Positions 12,791-23,520 of a DNA stretch of 64,000 nucleotides are shown here, one piece after another. Position 1 is the first letter of the stretch; each line of letters begins with the position of its first letter. The translations under genes were made by a program, and so were the position numbers. The notes under the pieces are model-generated. The model was given only the letters and a program-made list of their open reading frames with translations, had not been told where the DNA came from and made no database searches. The DNA comes from Protea cynaroides (taxonomy: Eukaryota; Streptophyta; Magnoliopsida; Proteales; Proteaceae): contig CM053269.1 in assembly GCA_028583415.1 (NCBI GenBank), forward strand, positions 53,557,007 to 53,621,006, given 5' to 3'.

Positions 12791-13860
12791 GGTGTTGGGT
12801 TTTTTTAGATTTAAAAAACTAAAAATTTCAAACTTTTGACTCCCTTTTTGTTTTTTTGGTTTAAGGGAAATTTTCCCACTTATGTTTTTTGGTTGGTTTA
12901 GCTTGTAAGACTTTTTTAGTCCCACATTACTTGGAGAGGTAAGATTGAAGAGATGTATATATATTGTGTGACCTATAACATCTTGAGCCCTTAAATAAAA
13001 TGATGCCTCTAGAGGGCAAGGTCCGGGGGTTCCGGGGTGCTTTTCACATGGGCCAAGCCGAGCAGAGCAAAGCTGGGCTGGGTCGGGCATGGCGTGGCCC
13101 GAGTGCGGGTCTATCCGTTGGTCTATTTTTTTTTGAAGGGTATGTCTCTATGTATTTGAATACGTAGAGACTTGACATATTTGAATGGGTACGTTCGTAT
13201 CTATACAAATTCAAAGAAGTTTAATCTCAACCATTGATCTCTATGATCGTTGGGAAAATTAAATTTTGACCTTTTATTCAATTGACACACCCTTTCATCA
13301 CAACTCCTCGGATGGATACAACTTTCCATCGCATCCATTGATTTGGGGTTTCTTCTTTTATTAATAAGAAAAGAATCCTAAAGCTTAAGGTTACAACAAC
13401 AAGTTTAACCTGTATAGAACTCTATCTCTTTTTCTCTCTCCTCCAACCTTACTCTGTTTTTAGTTATCGAAATCATTCTGTTTTTTCCTTGAGTGTTGAT
13501 TGTAGCCGTCGGGATTCTGACGAAGACCTCTTTTGGAGTGCAACCTAAGTGGGAGAAGTTTCAACTTCAGGGCTGTTTTATCTTGGGGATTAATCTCATG
13601 GGAACTCTTTGCACATAAGTGGTGAATTAATCTTAAGGATAGTGACCGGTGGCATGACTTAGTCCTATCCATTTTGCTAATTATAGTTCATAAATTCCGT
13701 AAATAATCTACATTAAAAATTACTGTATTTGTATACCATTGAATATTATCAATATTTATTTTGTAACTCTGTGATAACCTTAAACTTACTCTGGAATATA
13801 TTTTTACTACACTTGGACATTGAATCAGAGTATTGACACCATTTTTTTTTTGATATGTAG
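12791..13860. repeat. Possible LTR-like repeat remnant
   Basis: The stretch contains AGTCCCACATTACTTGGAGA, followed by a TATATATATTGTGTG box and a text-like 5' leader (TTGATTGTAGCCGTCGGGAT), words I associate with plant Copia or TRIM LTRs. No paired repeat, primer site or target duplication is visible, so the limits are approximate. No gene is seen. Confidence 0.3.
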
Positions 13861-14139
13861 AAATTTTTTTGAAAAGGAAGAGAACTCAACAAGCTAGGTC
13901 CTAGATAGGGGACGAGAGAGAACAAAACAACCGAACAAACTGCGATTGGGACAATGATACAAAAACCTAAATCCCATAATAGAGAAGAAAAACAGCAACT
14001 GCACTTCTACTACACAATAGACGCATTTTTATTTATTTATTTTTTTATTTTAACATATAGGAAACGATTAAAAGGAGTACGATTGCAGGTACTCCTTCTC
14101 AGGGAAACCACACAGGTAAAGCGAAGAACTACCACATTA

Positions 14140-14600
14140 TCCCCTCACACATTGAGTAATGCACAAAATTTCCTTATGATCCGCCCAATACGAGAACTCA
14201 TCATTAAGATCAATGTGAGCACTATAGTCAGCTACGGCATTAGCAGAGCGAGAAATGTGCTTTAAAAAAAAATGGAAGGACTCAGCCACTAAGAGAATAT
14301 CTTCTATCAAAGGCAACACATCATAGTGGGATTCTTCCCTGAAAGAGCTTGTACCACTTCTAGAGATGAATCAGATTCAATCTCCAGTGAAGAAATACCA
14401 GCATGAAGAGCAAGGAGTCCTTCTTTAATCGCCAATGCCTCCAAGAAACAAACTGAAGGATAGCTTCAGGGTGAACAGAGTCAACTGTGAAATGTCCCAG
14501 AGCATCCCAAATTATAGCAGCAACTGAACCTCGACTGAGCTAAGAATTGAAAGCTACGTCACTATTAAGCTTAAAGTCACCTGGCGGGGGTTGCTGCGAG
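14140..14600 (-). pseudogene. LINE/RVT_3-type RNase H fragment
   Basis: Read on the minus strand, the region opens with QQPPPGDFKLNSDVAF, the typical entry of the plant RVT_3 RNase H-like domain. It continues with GSVAAIIWDALGHFTVDSV, then LEALAIKEGLLALHAGISS and ESDSSLEVVQALSGKNP after frame changes, and ends with HISRSANAVADYSAHIDLN. These carry the glycine-rich strand, the EALA helix, the ESDS catalytic strand and the final NAVAD motif. At least two frameshifts separate the pieces. It could be the tail of an L1-type LINE or an independent RVT_3 protein; no reverse transcriptase was found upstream. T-runs at 13842-13875 may mark the poly(A) end of a minus-strand LINE. Confidence 0.65.
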
Positions 14601-14821
14601 GTGGGTGAACAATGTGGAGTATGTATAGATTTAGAAGCTAGTAACACAACACAGGAAACCCGCTCGTAATCCTTCAATGGAAGAGGGTTCCCTTCAGAAC
14701 TTGGTGAGGGCTGAGAGGTTAACCTTTAAAATACAAAGAATTTTTTGGACTTCCAATGCTCCGAGCATAAAAAACAGCCACTATAGAGTCCAACCTGGAC
14801 TTGTTCACATGATATTGAGTG

Positions 14822-15187
14822 TGTCAAAATATGAGAGAACGTAATTCCTTTGAACTCTCTTACCCTTAAGCTTATGGGTGAAGTTGTTTGTATATATAAT
14901 TTTGAAATGTACAATGAATCCTCCAAAGATCGTGAGCCCTCTTAAGATCATGGGATTGTTACAAATTCAAAACCCAATGGTTAGATACTATGGATCTTCC
15001 TAAGATTGTGGGTTTGTTCAAAACCCATCGATTACAAAATAGATATGGTGGGTTTGTTACAAATTCAAAACCCTGCGATTCTTTCTCAACAGATTTGATG
15101 AGATTTTATCGTATCTAAAATTATAATTCAAAATTTGAATTAGAATGTAACTATCCAGTTGTGCATAAAGTTACATATTCCTTAACA
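14822..15187 (-). repeat. 3' LTR of the Copia element
   Basis: A 366-bp LTR bounded by TG and CA on the minus strand. The segment 14822 to about 14990 matches 20713-20889, which identifies both as LTR. The outer flank GAGTG cannot be paired because the other LTR is truncated. Confidence 0.8.
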
Positions 15188-15233
15188 TCTGTCCTCAAGA
15201 TGAAGAGGGTCTTTGAACAATCTTCAGCTTGTT

Positions 15234-16800
15234 TCACAGCAAGATAAACAAGTTTGTAGAGAGTGGTTTCGTGAAAAGATCAGCTATCTGATCGATTGTT
15301 GAACTGAACCATATATCAAGAAGACGTTGAGCCACCAAATGTCTGACAAAGTGAAAGTTCACTTCTATTTGTTTGTTGCATGTGTGGAAGATGGGATTGG
15401 TAGTGAGATATGTGACCCCGAGATTATCGCACCATAAAACTGGAGGGCGGGAAAGAGGTATACTGAGTTCTTTGAGAAGAGAAGTGATCCATTGCAACTT
15501 AGCCGTCGTATTCACCAAAGCTCGATATTTTGTGACTCTGTCAAAGAGCGAGCAATTATTGATTGCTTGCGAGTAGACCAGGAGATGAGGTTATCTCCAA
15601 GATAAATAGCAAAACCACTAGTGGATAGTCTATCATCAACAGAACCAGCCCAATATGCGTCATTGTAAGCTGATAATTGACTACAATCACCCTTGTAAGA
15701 TGTAAACCATAACAATAGGCATCCCTAAGAAACCTTAAGATGTGTTTGATTGCTTTCAAGTGATCATCCGTTGGAGCTTATAGAAATTGACAAACCTTAT
15801 TGACTGAAAATGAAATATCAGGTCTAGTGAGAGTAGCATATTGCAAGGCCCCAATAGTGCTGTGATACAATGTAGCATCTGGTAGGGGTTGCCAAAGGAA
15901 AGAGATAACCTTGTTGAAGTGGCCGTAGGTGTGTGGATAGGCTTGGCACGATCCATGTCAGTCTTCTTTAAGAGGTCCATAATATATTTCTGTTGTGATA
16001 AAATAAGTCCTTTTTCAATAGGAATAGCCTCAATACCCAAAAACTAACTTAAAGGGCCAAGATCAGGAATTGCGAACTCCTCACTCAAGGAGGTCAGAAC
16101 CTATTGGAGAAGACTTGAATCAAAACCGGTCATTACAATATCATCCACATAAATGAGAATGACATAAATGAGAATGTAGAGATACCGTTGGCCATATTTG
16201 TAGATAAACAAGGAGGTATCTGTCTTGAGGCCTTCAAATCCAAAAGTGACTAAGAAGCTATTCAATCATTGAAACCAAGCACCGGGGGGCTGTTTGACTC
16301 CATAAAGATATTTTTTAAGCTTGCAAAGGTGCTGTGATTTGGTTGGGTCAATACATTCAATGGGTTGTGACGTATAGTCATCTTTCGAAATGGTGCCATG
16401 CAAGAAAGCATTACTTACATCAAGTTGAAGAATAGGCCAACGATTACAAGTTCCAAGAGAGAGAACAATCCTCATAGTCGTTGGTTTGACATCAAGACTG
16501 AATGTTTCATTGTAATCAATTCCTTCTTGTTGTTTGTAACCCTTGGCTACAAGCCTCGCCTTGTAACAATTGATACTGCCATCAGCCTTGCGCTTGATTT
16601 TGTAAACCCATTTGGAACCAACTACATTGTATGATGGGGAAGAAAAAACCAAATCCCAAGTTTCATTTTTAAGAAGGGCATTGAACTCTGTTAACATAAC
16701 AACACGCCAATGTGGGAGTTTATTTGCCTCTGTAAAATTAGAGTGTTCCACTTCATTTTGGCATTCAACTCATAACTTGAGGGTAATGGATATCTAGTGG
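15234..16800 (-). pseudogene. Copia reverse transcriptase and RNase H (broken)
   Basis: The reverse transcriptase begins near 16760 with ALLKNETWDL, VGSKWVYKIKRKADGS and YKARLVAKGYKQQEGIDYNE, then LQLDVSNAFLHG and CKLKKYLYGVKQPPGAWFQ. The catalytic box reads IYVDDIVMTG near 16140. The RNase H part shows AYWAGSVDDRLSTSGFAIYL, then LWCDNLGVTYLTTNPIFH and DIWFSSTIDQIADLFTKPL, which are the DSD-bearing and C-terminal Copia motifs. Pieces lie in different frames. The Ale/Retrofit assignment rests on the LDVxNAFLHG and KxYLYGxKQ wording and is an inference. Confidence 0.85.
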
Positions 16801-17103
16801 ATGGTTTCGGATTGGACCTTAATGTCATAGAATGAGTCCACTGTGGTGGTTCGGGAATAGGAGATTGTTCGACTACTGAACGAGCAAGAGGTTCATCACT
16901 AGGTGCATCAATCGATCCTGCACAAATAGTATCAGTAGTAACTGAAAGTGGTAAAGAGATAATAGAGTTAGGATTTATATTAGCCACGGTTGGGTCGGGA
17001 CATGACATGGGAGGTGATGAACGAGAGGGTGAGGGAGGTATACCAATTGGAGATGATGGTGCTGCAAGAGGCCGTGAAGATGGGGCACCTGCTGTAGAGA
17101 TTG

Positions 17104-18397
17104 TCAACCATGGACTATAGTCTGGAGCCACACTGATTGCATTATTTGATGATGAAGCGTAGTGGAATAAGGACCAAAATTCACATGTCTAGCAATATAG
17201 AACCGGCTAGATTTAAAATCCAAGCCAGATTTAAAATCCAAGCATCGATAACCTAGGTGTTGTGGACTATAGGCCAAGAAAATGCAAGGAACAGTTCGAT
17301 AGCTAAACTTGTGAGAATTATATGGTCTTAGCAGTAAAAATGCCGCACAGCCAAACACTTTTAAAAAAGGTATAATTTGGTTTGCTATGAAAAAGAATTT
17401 CAAAGGGAGGATGGTTTTGAAGAATCAAGGTTGGCAAACGTTTGATTTAAAATATTGAAGTTTGAAAAACAAAATCCCAAATTTTGAGAGGAAGTGAAGC
17501 ATGAGCAAGAAGTGTTAAGCCAGTATCAATGATATGTCTAATTTTTCTTTTAGTAGTGCCATTCTACTCATGGGTATGAGGACATGCTAGCTTATGTGCA
17601 ATGTCACACTTTTGCAAATATTGATTCAACTTTTGATATTCCCCACCATAGTCAGTTTATAAGCATTTGATAGAAATGGAAAATTGATTTTCCTCTAATT
17701 TTTGAAATTGTTTAAAAATTTGTAGAACAAAAGATCTTTTATTCAGAGGATAATTCCAAGTAAATTTTGAAAAATCATTAATGAAAATTATGAAATACTT
17801 ATTATTGGTTGTGAAAGAAAGTGGAGCTTGTCCCCATATACCACTAAAGACCAATTCAAGAGGGGCAGAACTAAAACTGCCAATAAGAGATAAAGGTGAC
17901 TTGTGAGCCTTTCCCATGAAGCAAGATTGTCACTTATCAATTATTGATGAAGAAGTGGCGGTAGAGATCGAGGAAGACAGCAAATGATGAATTTTCGTGG
18001 TTGAGGATGACCTAACTGAGCATGTCAATCATTTGCTGAAGCAGAGACCAAACTGAAAGCATTAAGGGCGGATGGAGGGGAGAAGGTGCGCACACCCTGC
18101 AATTGGTACAACCCATCCTTAAGGCATCCTTGGAGCATTATCCTCTTGGTGACCTGATCTTTAACAATAATGGGAGGACAGACTTGGTTCCATCTACATA
18201 TCCTACAGGATCGTAGCTTTCAACAAAGGCATTATCTGTATTTTCCATTGAAGATAATTGCTCGAACTAAGCTTCAGGGTGAAGTGATGCTGGACATTAA
18301 GTGTGAAGGAGGGCATTGAAGAAGGAGGAAGATACGTCGTTGCGGAAGCAGAGGAAGAAGACATGTTTGTTTAAAATAGGTTCAGACCTGGTCGACT
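17104..18397 (-). pseudogene. Copia integrase and gag remnants
   Basis: The integrase core reads KAHKSPLSLIGSFSSAPLEL, then KYFIIFINDFSKFTWNYPL near 17700-17900. The C-terminal region reads FLKVFGCAAFLLLRPYNSHK and RTVPCIFLAYSPQHLGYRCL near 17250-17370, the usual Copia signature after the DDE core. From 17940 to 18397 only decayed gag-like sequence remains, ending close to the split primer site. Several stops interrupt every frame. Confidence 0.75.
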
Positions 18398-18402
18398 GAT
18401 AC

Positions 18403-20705
18403 TGTCACACCCCAATTCTGCACCAACCAGAATGGTGTGATGAACCGTCAATAAACCAACGGTTCAATCAGGATCTCGTATAGGCTATCCCACGTTGTTA
18501 AACCAAAACACATTCCACATTAATCAGAGGTAATAAAGTAAATAGCGGAAGGCTTATAGATAATGAACTGAGGTCTAGTCATGATAAATAATTAATATTC
18601 CATTTATCTCCAAGTAACCAAAACATAATTTAATACATATTATAAATATTCAAATACGAAAATTTAAAATCAAGCGTATCCACAATGAAACGCTTGCTTA
18701 ACGAATCATAATAGTCCTCCACAGCTTGCTCATCATAGCCGCCACCCGTTTACATGTTGACTTGTTGACATAATCTTCAACCGTAATACCTGCAACATCA
18801 GAAACTAAAGATTTGTGCACATGAGGGTCAGCTCTCCAACTTGAGCTCAGTGAGAAAACAAAATAATACAACAAACATATGCATGCATTCAATTCATATC
18901 TGTGGTCTAGTATATAAGTTTGCAATGTGCTATAGAAAGGTTCGGTGGCCGCCTCACCTCTATACACGAGTGTGTGAAATCGCCTAATGAAAATGGCACT
19001 GTCAACCCCACATGCACTCACCATGGACAATATACACTCCATGAAAATGACATGGCTGTACCGGTTGCCCATACCAACACATAAGCCCCTGTTGGCGAGG
19101 GCTTGCAAACTGGGCTCGCAACTAACCAATCCTAATGTCAAACAGTGTATCCAAGGCCTCACCCCAGCATCCCTCAATACATCCATAGAGGTAGAGCTAA
19201 GGCCCCCCGACAGAGTCGAAGACTACAAGGTCCGAGACCACCTCTCCTGATACCCTACGATGTAATAGTTCTGCTAAGGTAATGGCGATACGACGATGTC
19301 AGTGGACATGACTTGAGTAGAACCATGGCACAATATACACCCCATGAAAATGGCATGGCTGTACCGGTTGATACCATCCCCTACCGGTACCATATACACT
19401 AACCACACATATACATTCACATGCCTATTTCTAGCATCATCATCATGATCATGTTATAAATAAACATAATTAACTATGCATGAACAGTAATAGCAGAAAT
19501 ATTGGATGACATATTGAATGCACATACAAGCATACACGCATAGAATCAGTCATGGTATTGGACTCAAGAAATAAAAACAGTTTATTATTAGCCAATTAGT
19601 TTAGGTCTTGTTCCCTCACCTTTGCTTGAGTGTAGATCCTCTTTCAAGCTTTAAGAATCACTTTTATATCAATAGGAAAACCTAACAAGTCAATAGATTT
19701 TAGTTAGAAGTCATTCCAACAATTTTAGGCTTGTTTTTAAGCACGGGTCGCAGGACGGGTCGCAGGTAGGGTAGCAGTCTACATCGACCCCCAGGGTAGG
19801 GTTGATGCCAGGGTCGGATGTTCCATCGACCCTGGGTGCGACCACCCCATCCCTGGACTTCCCGAATGCTGGGGGTCGATCTTGTGGTCTGGTAGGGTCG
19901 ATTCCCAATCGACCCCACGTGCGACTCCCCGTGGTTTTAGTCGAATTTTCCATTCTACAATTCATTCTTTCATGTTTTGGTCATTTGGCTTACTTTTATA
20001 GTCCATTCTATGATTGTTCTATGGCTCAAAACTCCAAGTTACTCACTTTTCATAGTTTTCATGATTTCCATTGGAATTCATCCATGGATGGATGGTATTA
20101 TGGTTTCTCCTAACCTAACTTCATCATAATCTATTCTAAGCTTTCAATTCAGATAGGGATTGAGGTTCATACCTTTTGTAGTTTGAGTTTCAAAGATTTC
20201 TCTGAGCTTCTTCTTTTTCCTTAGCCTTTTCTTCAAGTTTTCCTTCTCTTCTTCTCTTCCTTCTCTTCTCTTTCTCTCACTTTCAATTAGGGTTCTAAAA
20301 GGAGTGAAAGAGGCTTAGGGATGTCCTATTTATAGAGGAAAACCTCCCAAAATACGTCCCATTGAGTTTAGGAAATGTCCCAATTGAAATTAGGAAAGTT
20401 TCCTAATTTTTGGTTCATGCTGTTTTTTGCTGTTTTCCGGGGGTCGATGGGGGGTGGTCAGACAATCCGAGACCCCTGTGACCCCCCTGACCAAAAGTTA
20501 GGGTTGAACTTATTTTGAGGTGGGGGTCGACCCTGCCTGTTTGGGCATGCGACCCTACCCTCATTTTGATTATTTTTGAGTAAAATTTCATATTGGGTCT
20601 TGGTTTTCTTCACACACTTGGTCCACTTGGCTCGACCATGATAAGTAGACTGGTCATGACACGAAATGTAAGGTTAGACCGGGTTTGTGGCGTGCGGGTT
20701 TTACA
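18403..20705 (-). mobile_element. 2.3 kb solo LTR with perfect target duplication GATAC
   Basis: The element begins TGTCACACCCC and ends GGGTTTTACA on the plus strand, and is flanked by GATAC at 18398-18402 and 20706-20710. Removing it rejoins the Copia primer site. The minus orientation is preferred because plant gypsy LTRs often end GGGGTGTGACA before a Met primer site. It carries an internal imperfect duplication: CCATGAAAATGRCATGGCTG near 19035 and 19345. The longest open frame inside (18698-19186) has no known domain and is not called. It is probably a Ty3/gypsy (Tekay-like) LTR. Confidence 0.85.
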
Positions 20706-20712
20706 GATACCA

Positions 20713-20889
20713 TGTCAAAATATGAGAAAACACAATTCCTTGGAACTCTCTTACCCTTAAGTTTATGGGTAAGTTTGTTTATATATAATTTTGAAATGTA
20801 CAGTGAATCCTCCTAAGATCATGGGTCCTCCTAAATCATGGGTTTGTTACAAATTCAAAACCCAACGGTTAAAAACCAGATACTATGAA
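20713..20889 (-). repeat. Partial 5' LTR of the Copia element
   Basis: It matches the end of the 3' LTR from TGTCAAAATATGAG to about AGATACTATG, then changes abruptly to unrelated purine-rich sequence. The LTR start is therefore lost. Confidence 0.75.
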
Positions 20890-21719
20890 GAGAAAAGAGA
20901 AGAAAATGAAATGGAAAAAGAACAAGAGAGAGAAGAACGAAGTGAAGACTTATTAGAGCCGCTGCTGCCAATCTTGGAGTTGGCTGGAGTAGTTAGATGG
21001 AAGAATAGTAGCAGAGTAGTTGGATGGAAGAAAACCGTCGAACATTAGAGGTTGGAGTGTAAAATGAGGGAGCAAGAGTGGTTTTTTATATAAGGGGTTA
21101 GGAGCATACTTTGGTCATTTTATCATCTTCTTATTTGTTGAGGGTTAAAAAATCATTTCAATAAGGATAAAATGATCTTTTAATTTTTTTAACTTAACAC
21201 CGTTAGAATTTGGGGTGCAGTTGTAATCGTTCTCAACTTTAGGATAGTAGGGGTATTTGGACAAAAGTCTAGGTGTAGTATGAGTAATTTTTCTTTACTT
21301 GAATTTACATAGAGTATGATTGTAACAAATTTCAACCATTGATTAACTGGAGGTTTTTGGCAAACCTATTGCTCTAAAAACAGACATATATTAGTAGTAT
21401 GATGTTCCAATATAAGTACGGGTGCAACTGTAACACCCCAGGTGTTAGCGGGTAATTTCCATCCACTTTGATTGGTTTTGGCAGGTGAAGAGACTGAACA
21501 TGTAATCTGGTCTTTTGGAGGCTTTACTAAGATGAATTGTGGGCAAGGCAGGTATGCAATTTTTATTATTACATTAATAAAGTATATAATCTTACGCTAA
21601 AATTAATCTAGTGTAGAGCTCATTAATATGTATAAGGTTTTTACTTTGCTTAAGCCTAGGTTTATAAATATATATAGTCATAAAGTATGAAAATAACGAT
21701 GCATGTATGAATGTATAAT

Positions 21720-21722
<3 letters not shown>
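20890..21722. other. Intergenic, no gene seen
   Basis: Purine-rich sequence (20890-21060) passes into AT-rich DNA with repeat-like text (about 21060-21310). Nothing codes for a recognisable protein. A short GT-AG-bounded open stretch at about 21485-21551 is isolated and unassigned. Confidence 0.4.
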
Positions 21723-21809
<87 letters not shown>

Positions 21810-21991
21810 CACATGCACATGGGCTGAACCAGTTTGGTTCAGGTTGATCCGGGCTAGACTGGGGTGGATTGATCGGATTGGACCAAAACTTGGGTTGACT
21901 GGTCCGATCTGACAATGATCAACTGGGTTAGGTTGAGATTGGATTTAATTGAGCTAGGATGACTGGATTTGGCAAAAATGAGATGCTTACA
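21723..21991 (-). repeat. Truncated long LTR (copy A) of the 21.7-37 kb family
   Basis: On the minus strand it starts at 21991 with TGTAAGCATCTC and matches the first about 180 bases of LTR copies B and C up to a TA microsatellite (21723-21808). There the homology stops. The adjoining internal side reads CTAAAGAGGAGCATC on the minus strand, a polypurine tract, so this is the start of a 3' LTR broken within the TA run. Confidence 0.8.
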
Positions 21992-23520
21992 GATGCTCCT
22001 CTTTAGCCGAGATTGTTACAATTGAAGGCTAAAGACAAAAGAACTACATTTTTGATATGAGTGAGATTACTTATTGGGCTGCACTTAGGGTAATTTGTCC
22101 TAAACTGCCTACGTATTTTAGAGTTTGCCCTATAAATTAGGTCCAGAACGTAGTTCGAATGGCAAAAAAACTTGCTCTTCTAAGAAAGTTGGTGATTGTT
22201 CTTCTTGTATGAAGCTAGGCTGTGAATACAAGGCTCATTTGTAAGTTGGGAACCTCTTCTTGCTGAGGTGGGACTCATGATGCAAGGTATGCGTGGGCTT
22301 AAACCCGACTTGATCTATTTGTAGGCTGATAAACCTCTTCTTGTATGAAGCTAGGCTGTGTATACATGGCTCATTTGTAGGCTGGGAACCTCTTCTTGCT
22401 GAGGTGAGACTCATAATGCAAGGTACACGTGTGCTTGAACCCGACTTGATCCATTTGTAGGCTGATGAACCTCTTCTTGTATGAAGCTAGGTTGTGTATA
22501 CAAGACTCATTTGTAGGCTAAGAACCTCTTCTTGCTGAGGTGGGACTCATAATGCAAGGTACGCGCGGGCTTAAACCTGACTTGATCCATTTTAGGCTGA
22601 TAAATCTCTTCTTGTATGAAGCTAGACTATGAATACAAGGCTCATTTGTACGAGCTTGGGCTCGACTTTGATTTGTCTGGATGAAGGACTTGTTGTCTTG
22701 TCTTTGGTTGAGCTAAGATCCTTTGGGTTGAGATTCTGAGATTGATCTTTTGAATGAGCTAGGGCTCTACATTTGATTGACTTATAGGCTAAGATTGACT
22801 TGATCTTTGAATGAGCTAGGCTCTGCATTTGATTCACTTATAGGCTGAGATTGATTTGAACTTTGGGTGAGCTAGGGCTTTGCATTTGATTCACTTATAG
22901 GCTGAGATTGATTTGAACTTTGAATGAGCTAGGGCTCTGCATTTGATTCACTTATAGACTGAATTTGGATGAGCTAGGACTCTACATTTGATTCACTTAT
23001 AGACTGAGATTGATTTGATCTTTGAATGAGCTAGGGCTCTGCATTTGATTCAGTTATAGGCTGAGATTGATTTGATCTTTGGATGAGCTTGTGCTCTATA
23101 TTTGATTATGAAATGAGTAGGAACTCAGAATGTCACTTCTAGGGTGAGGACCTTGCTATTGATTCTGAAATGAGCAAGAACTCAAAAGGTCATATATAGG
23201 CTGATACTGAATGACTCATCTTTGAAGTCCCTACCAACTTTGGACCTTCGGGGTTGAAAATTGAAATATCCTTCTTGGAAGCTCTATGGTTATGAACCTT
23301 CGGGAATGGAAACTAGAATATCCTCTTAGGTAGCTTTGTTGCTATAAACCTTTAGGATGCTCCCAAGTGACCCATATAGGAAGTCTTTGTTGACTTTGAT
23401 CCTTTAGGGTAGAAATCTGACCCGTCTTGGAAGTCTCTTGATTTTGAACCTATAGAGTGTTGGACATATTTGAAATGATGATAGTGAATGTTTTGACGGC
23501 TTTCCAAGTTGGTTGTAAAG
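21992..23520 (-). mobile_element. Internal 3' region of the long-LTR element, inverted arm 1
   Basis: Reverse complement of 26795-28311 along its length. It contains two tandem arrays: about 3.4 units of 135 bp (22197-22650, core CTTCTTGTATGAAGCTAGG) and about seven units of roughly 57 bp (22690-23120, core GAGCTAGGGCTCTGCATTTG). No gag or pol domain is present, which fits a non-autonomous derivative whose internal region is mostly tandem repeats. The end near 23520 is where homology to the other arm fades. Confidence 0.75.

Larger units (their letters stand above)
14822..20889 (-). mobile_element. Degenerate Ty1/Copia element (Ale/Retrofit-like), split by a solo LTR
   Basis: A minus-strand Copia retrotransposon with all landmarks in order. 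The 3' LTR is 14822-15187 (starts TGTTAAGGAATATG, ends TTTTGACA on its own strand), preceded by a TTGAGGACAGA tract. RNase H, reverse transcriptase, integrase and gag remnants follow to about 18397. A TGGTATCAG primer site touches the 5' LTR, whose last about 177 bases survive at 20713-20889. Most of the 5' LTR is lost. A solo LTR (18403-20705) has landed inside the primer site. The coding region has several frameshifts and stops, so the element is dead. Confidence 0.88.

Noticed and set aside
18698..19186. 162-codon minus-strand frame in the solo LTR
   Set aside because: No domain, and it is contained within a defined solo LTR; chance frame.
21592..21915. Open frames across the TA microsatellite
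   Set aside because: They encode only Ile-Tyr repeats from the TA run and have no coding context.
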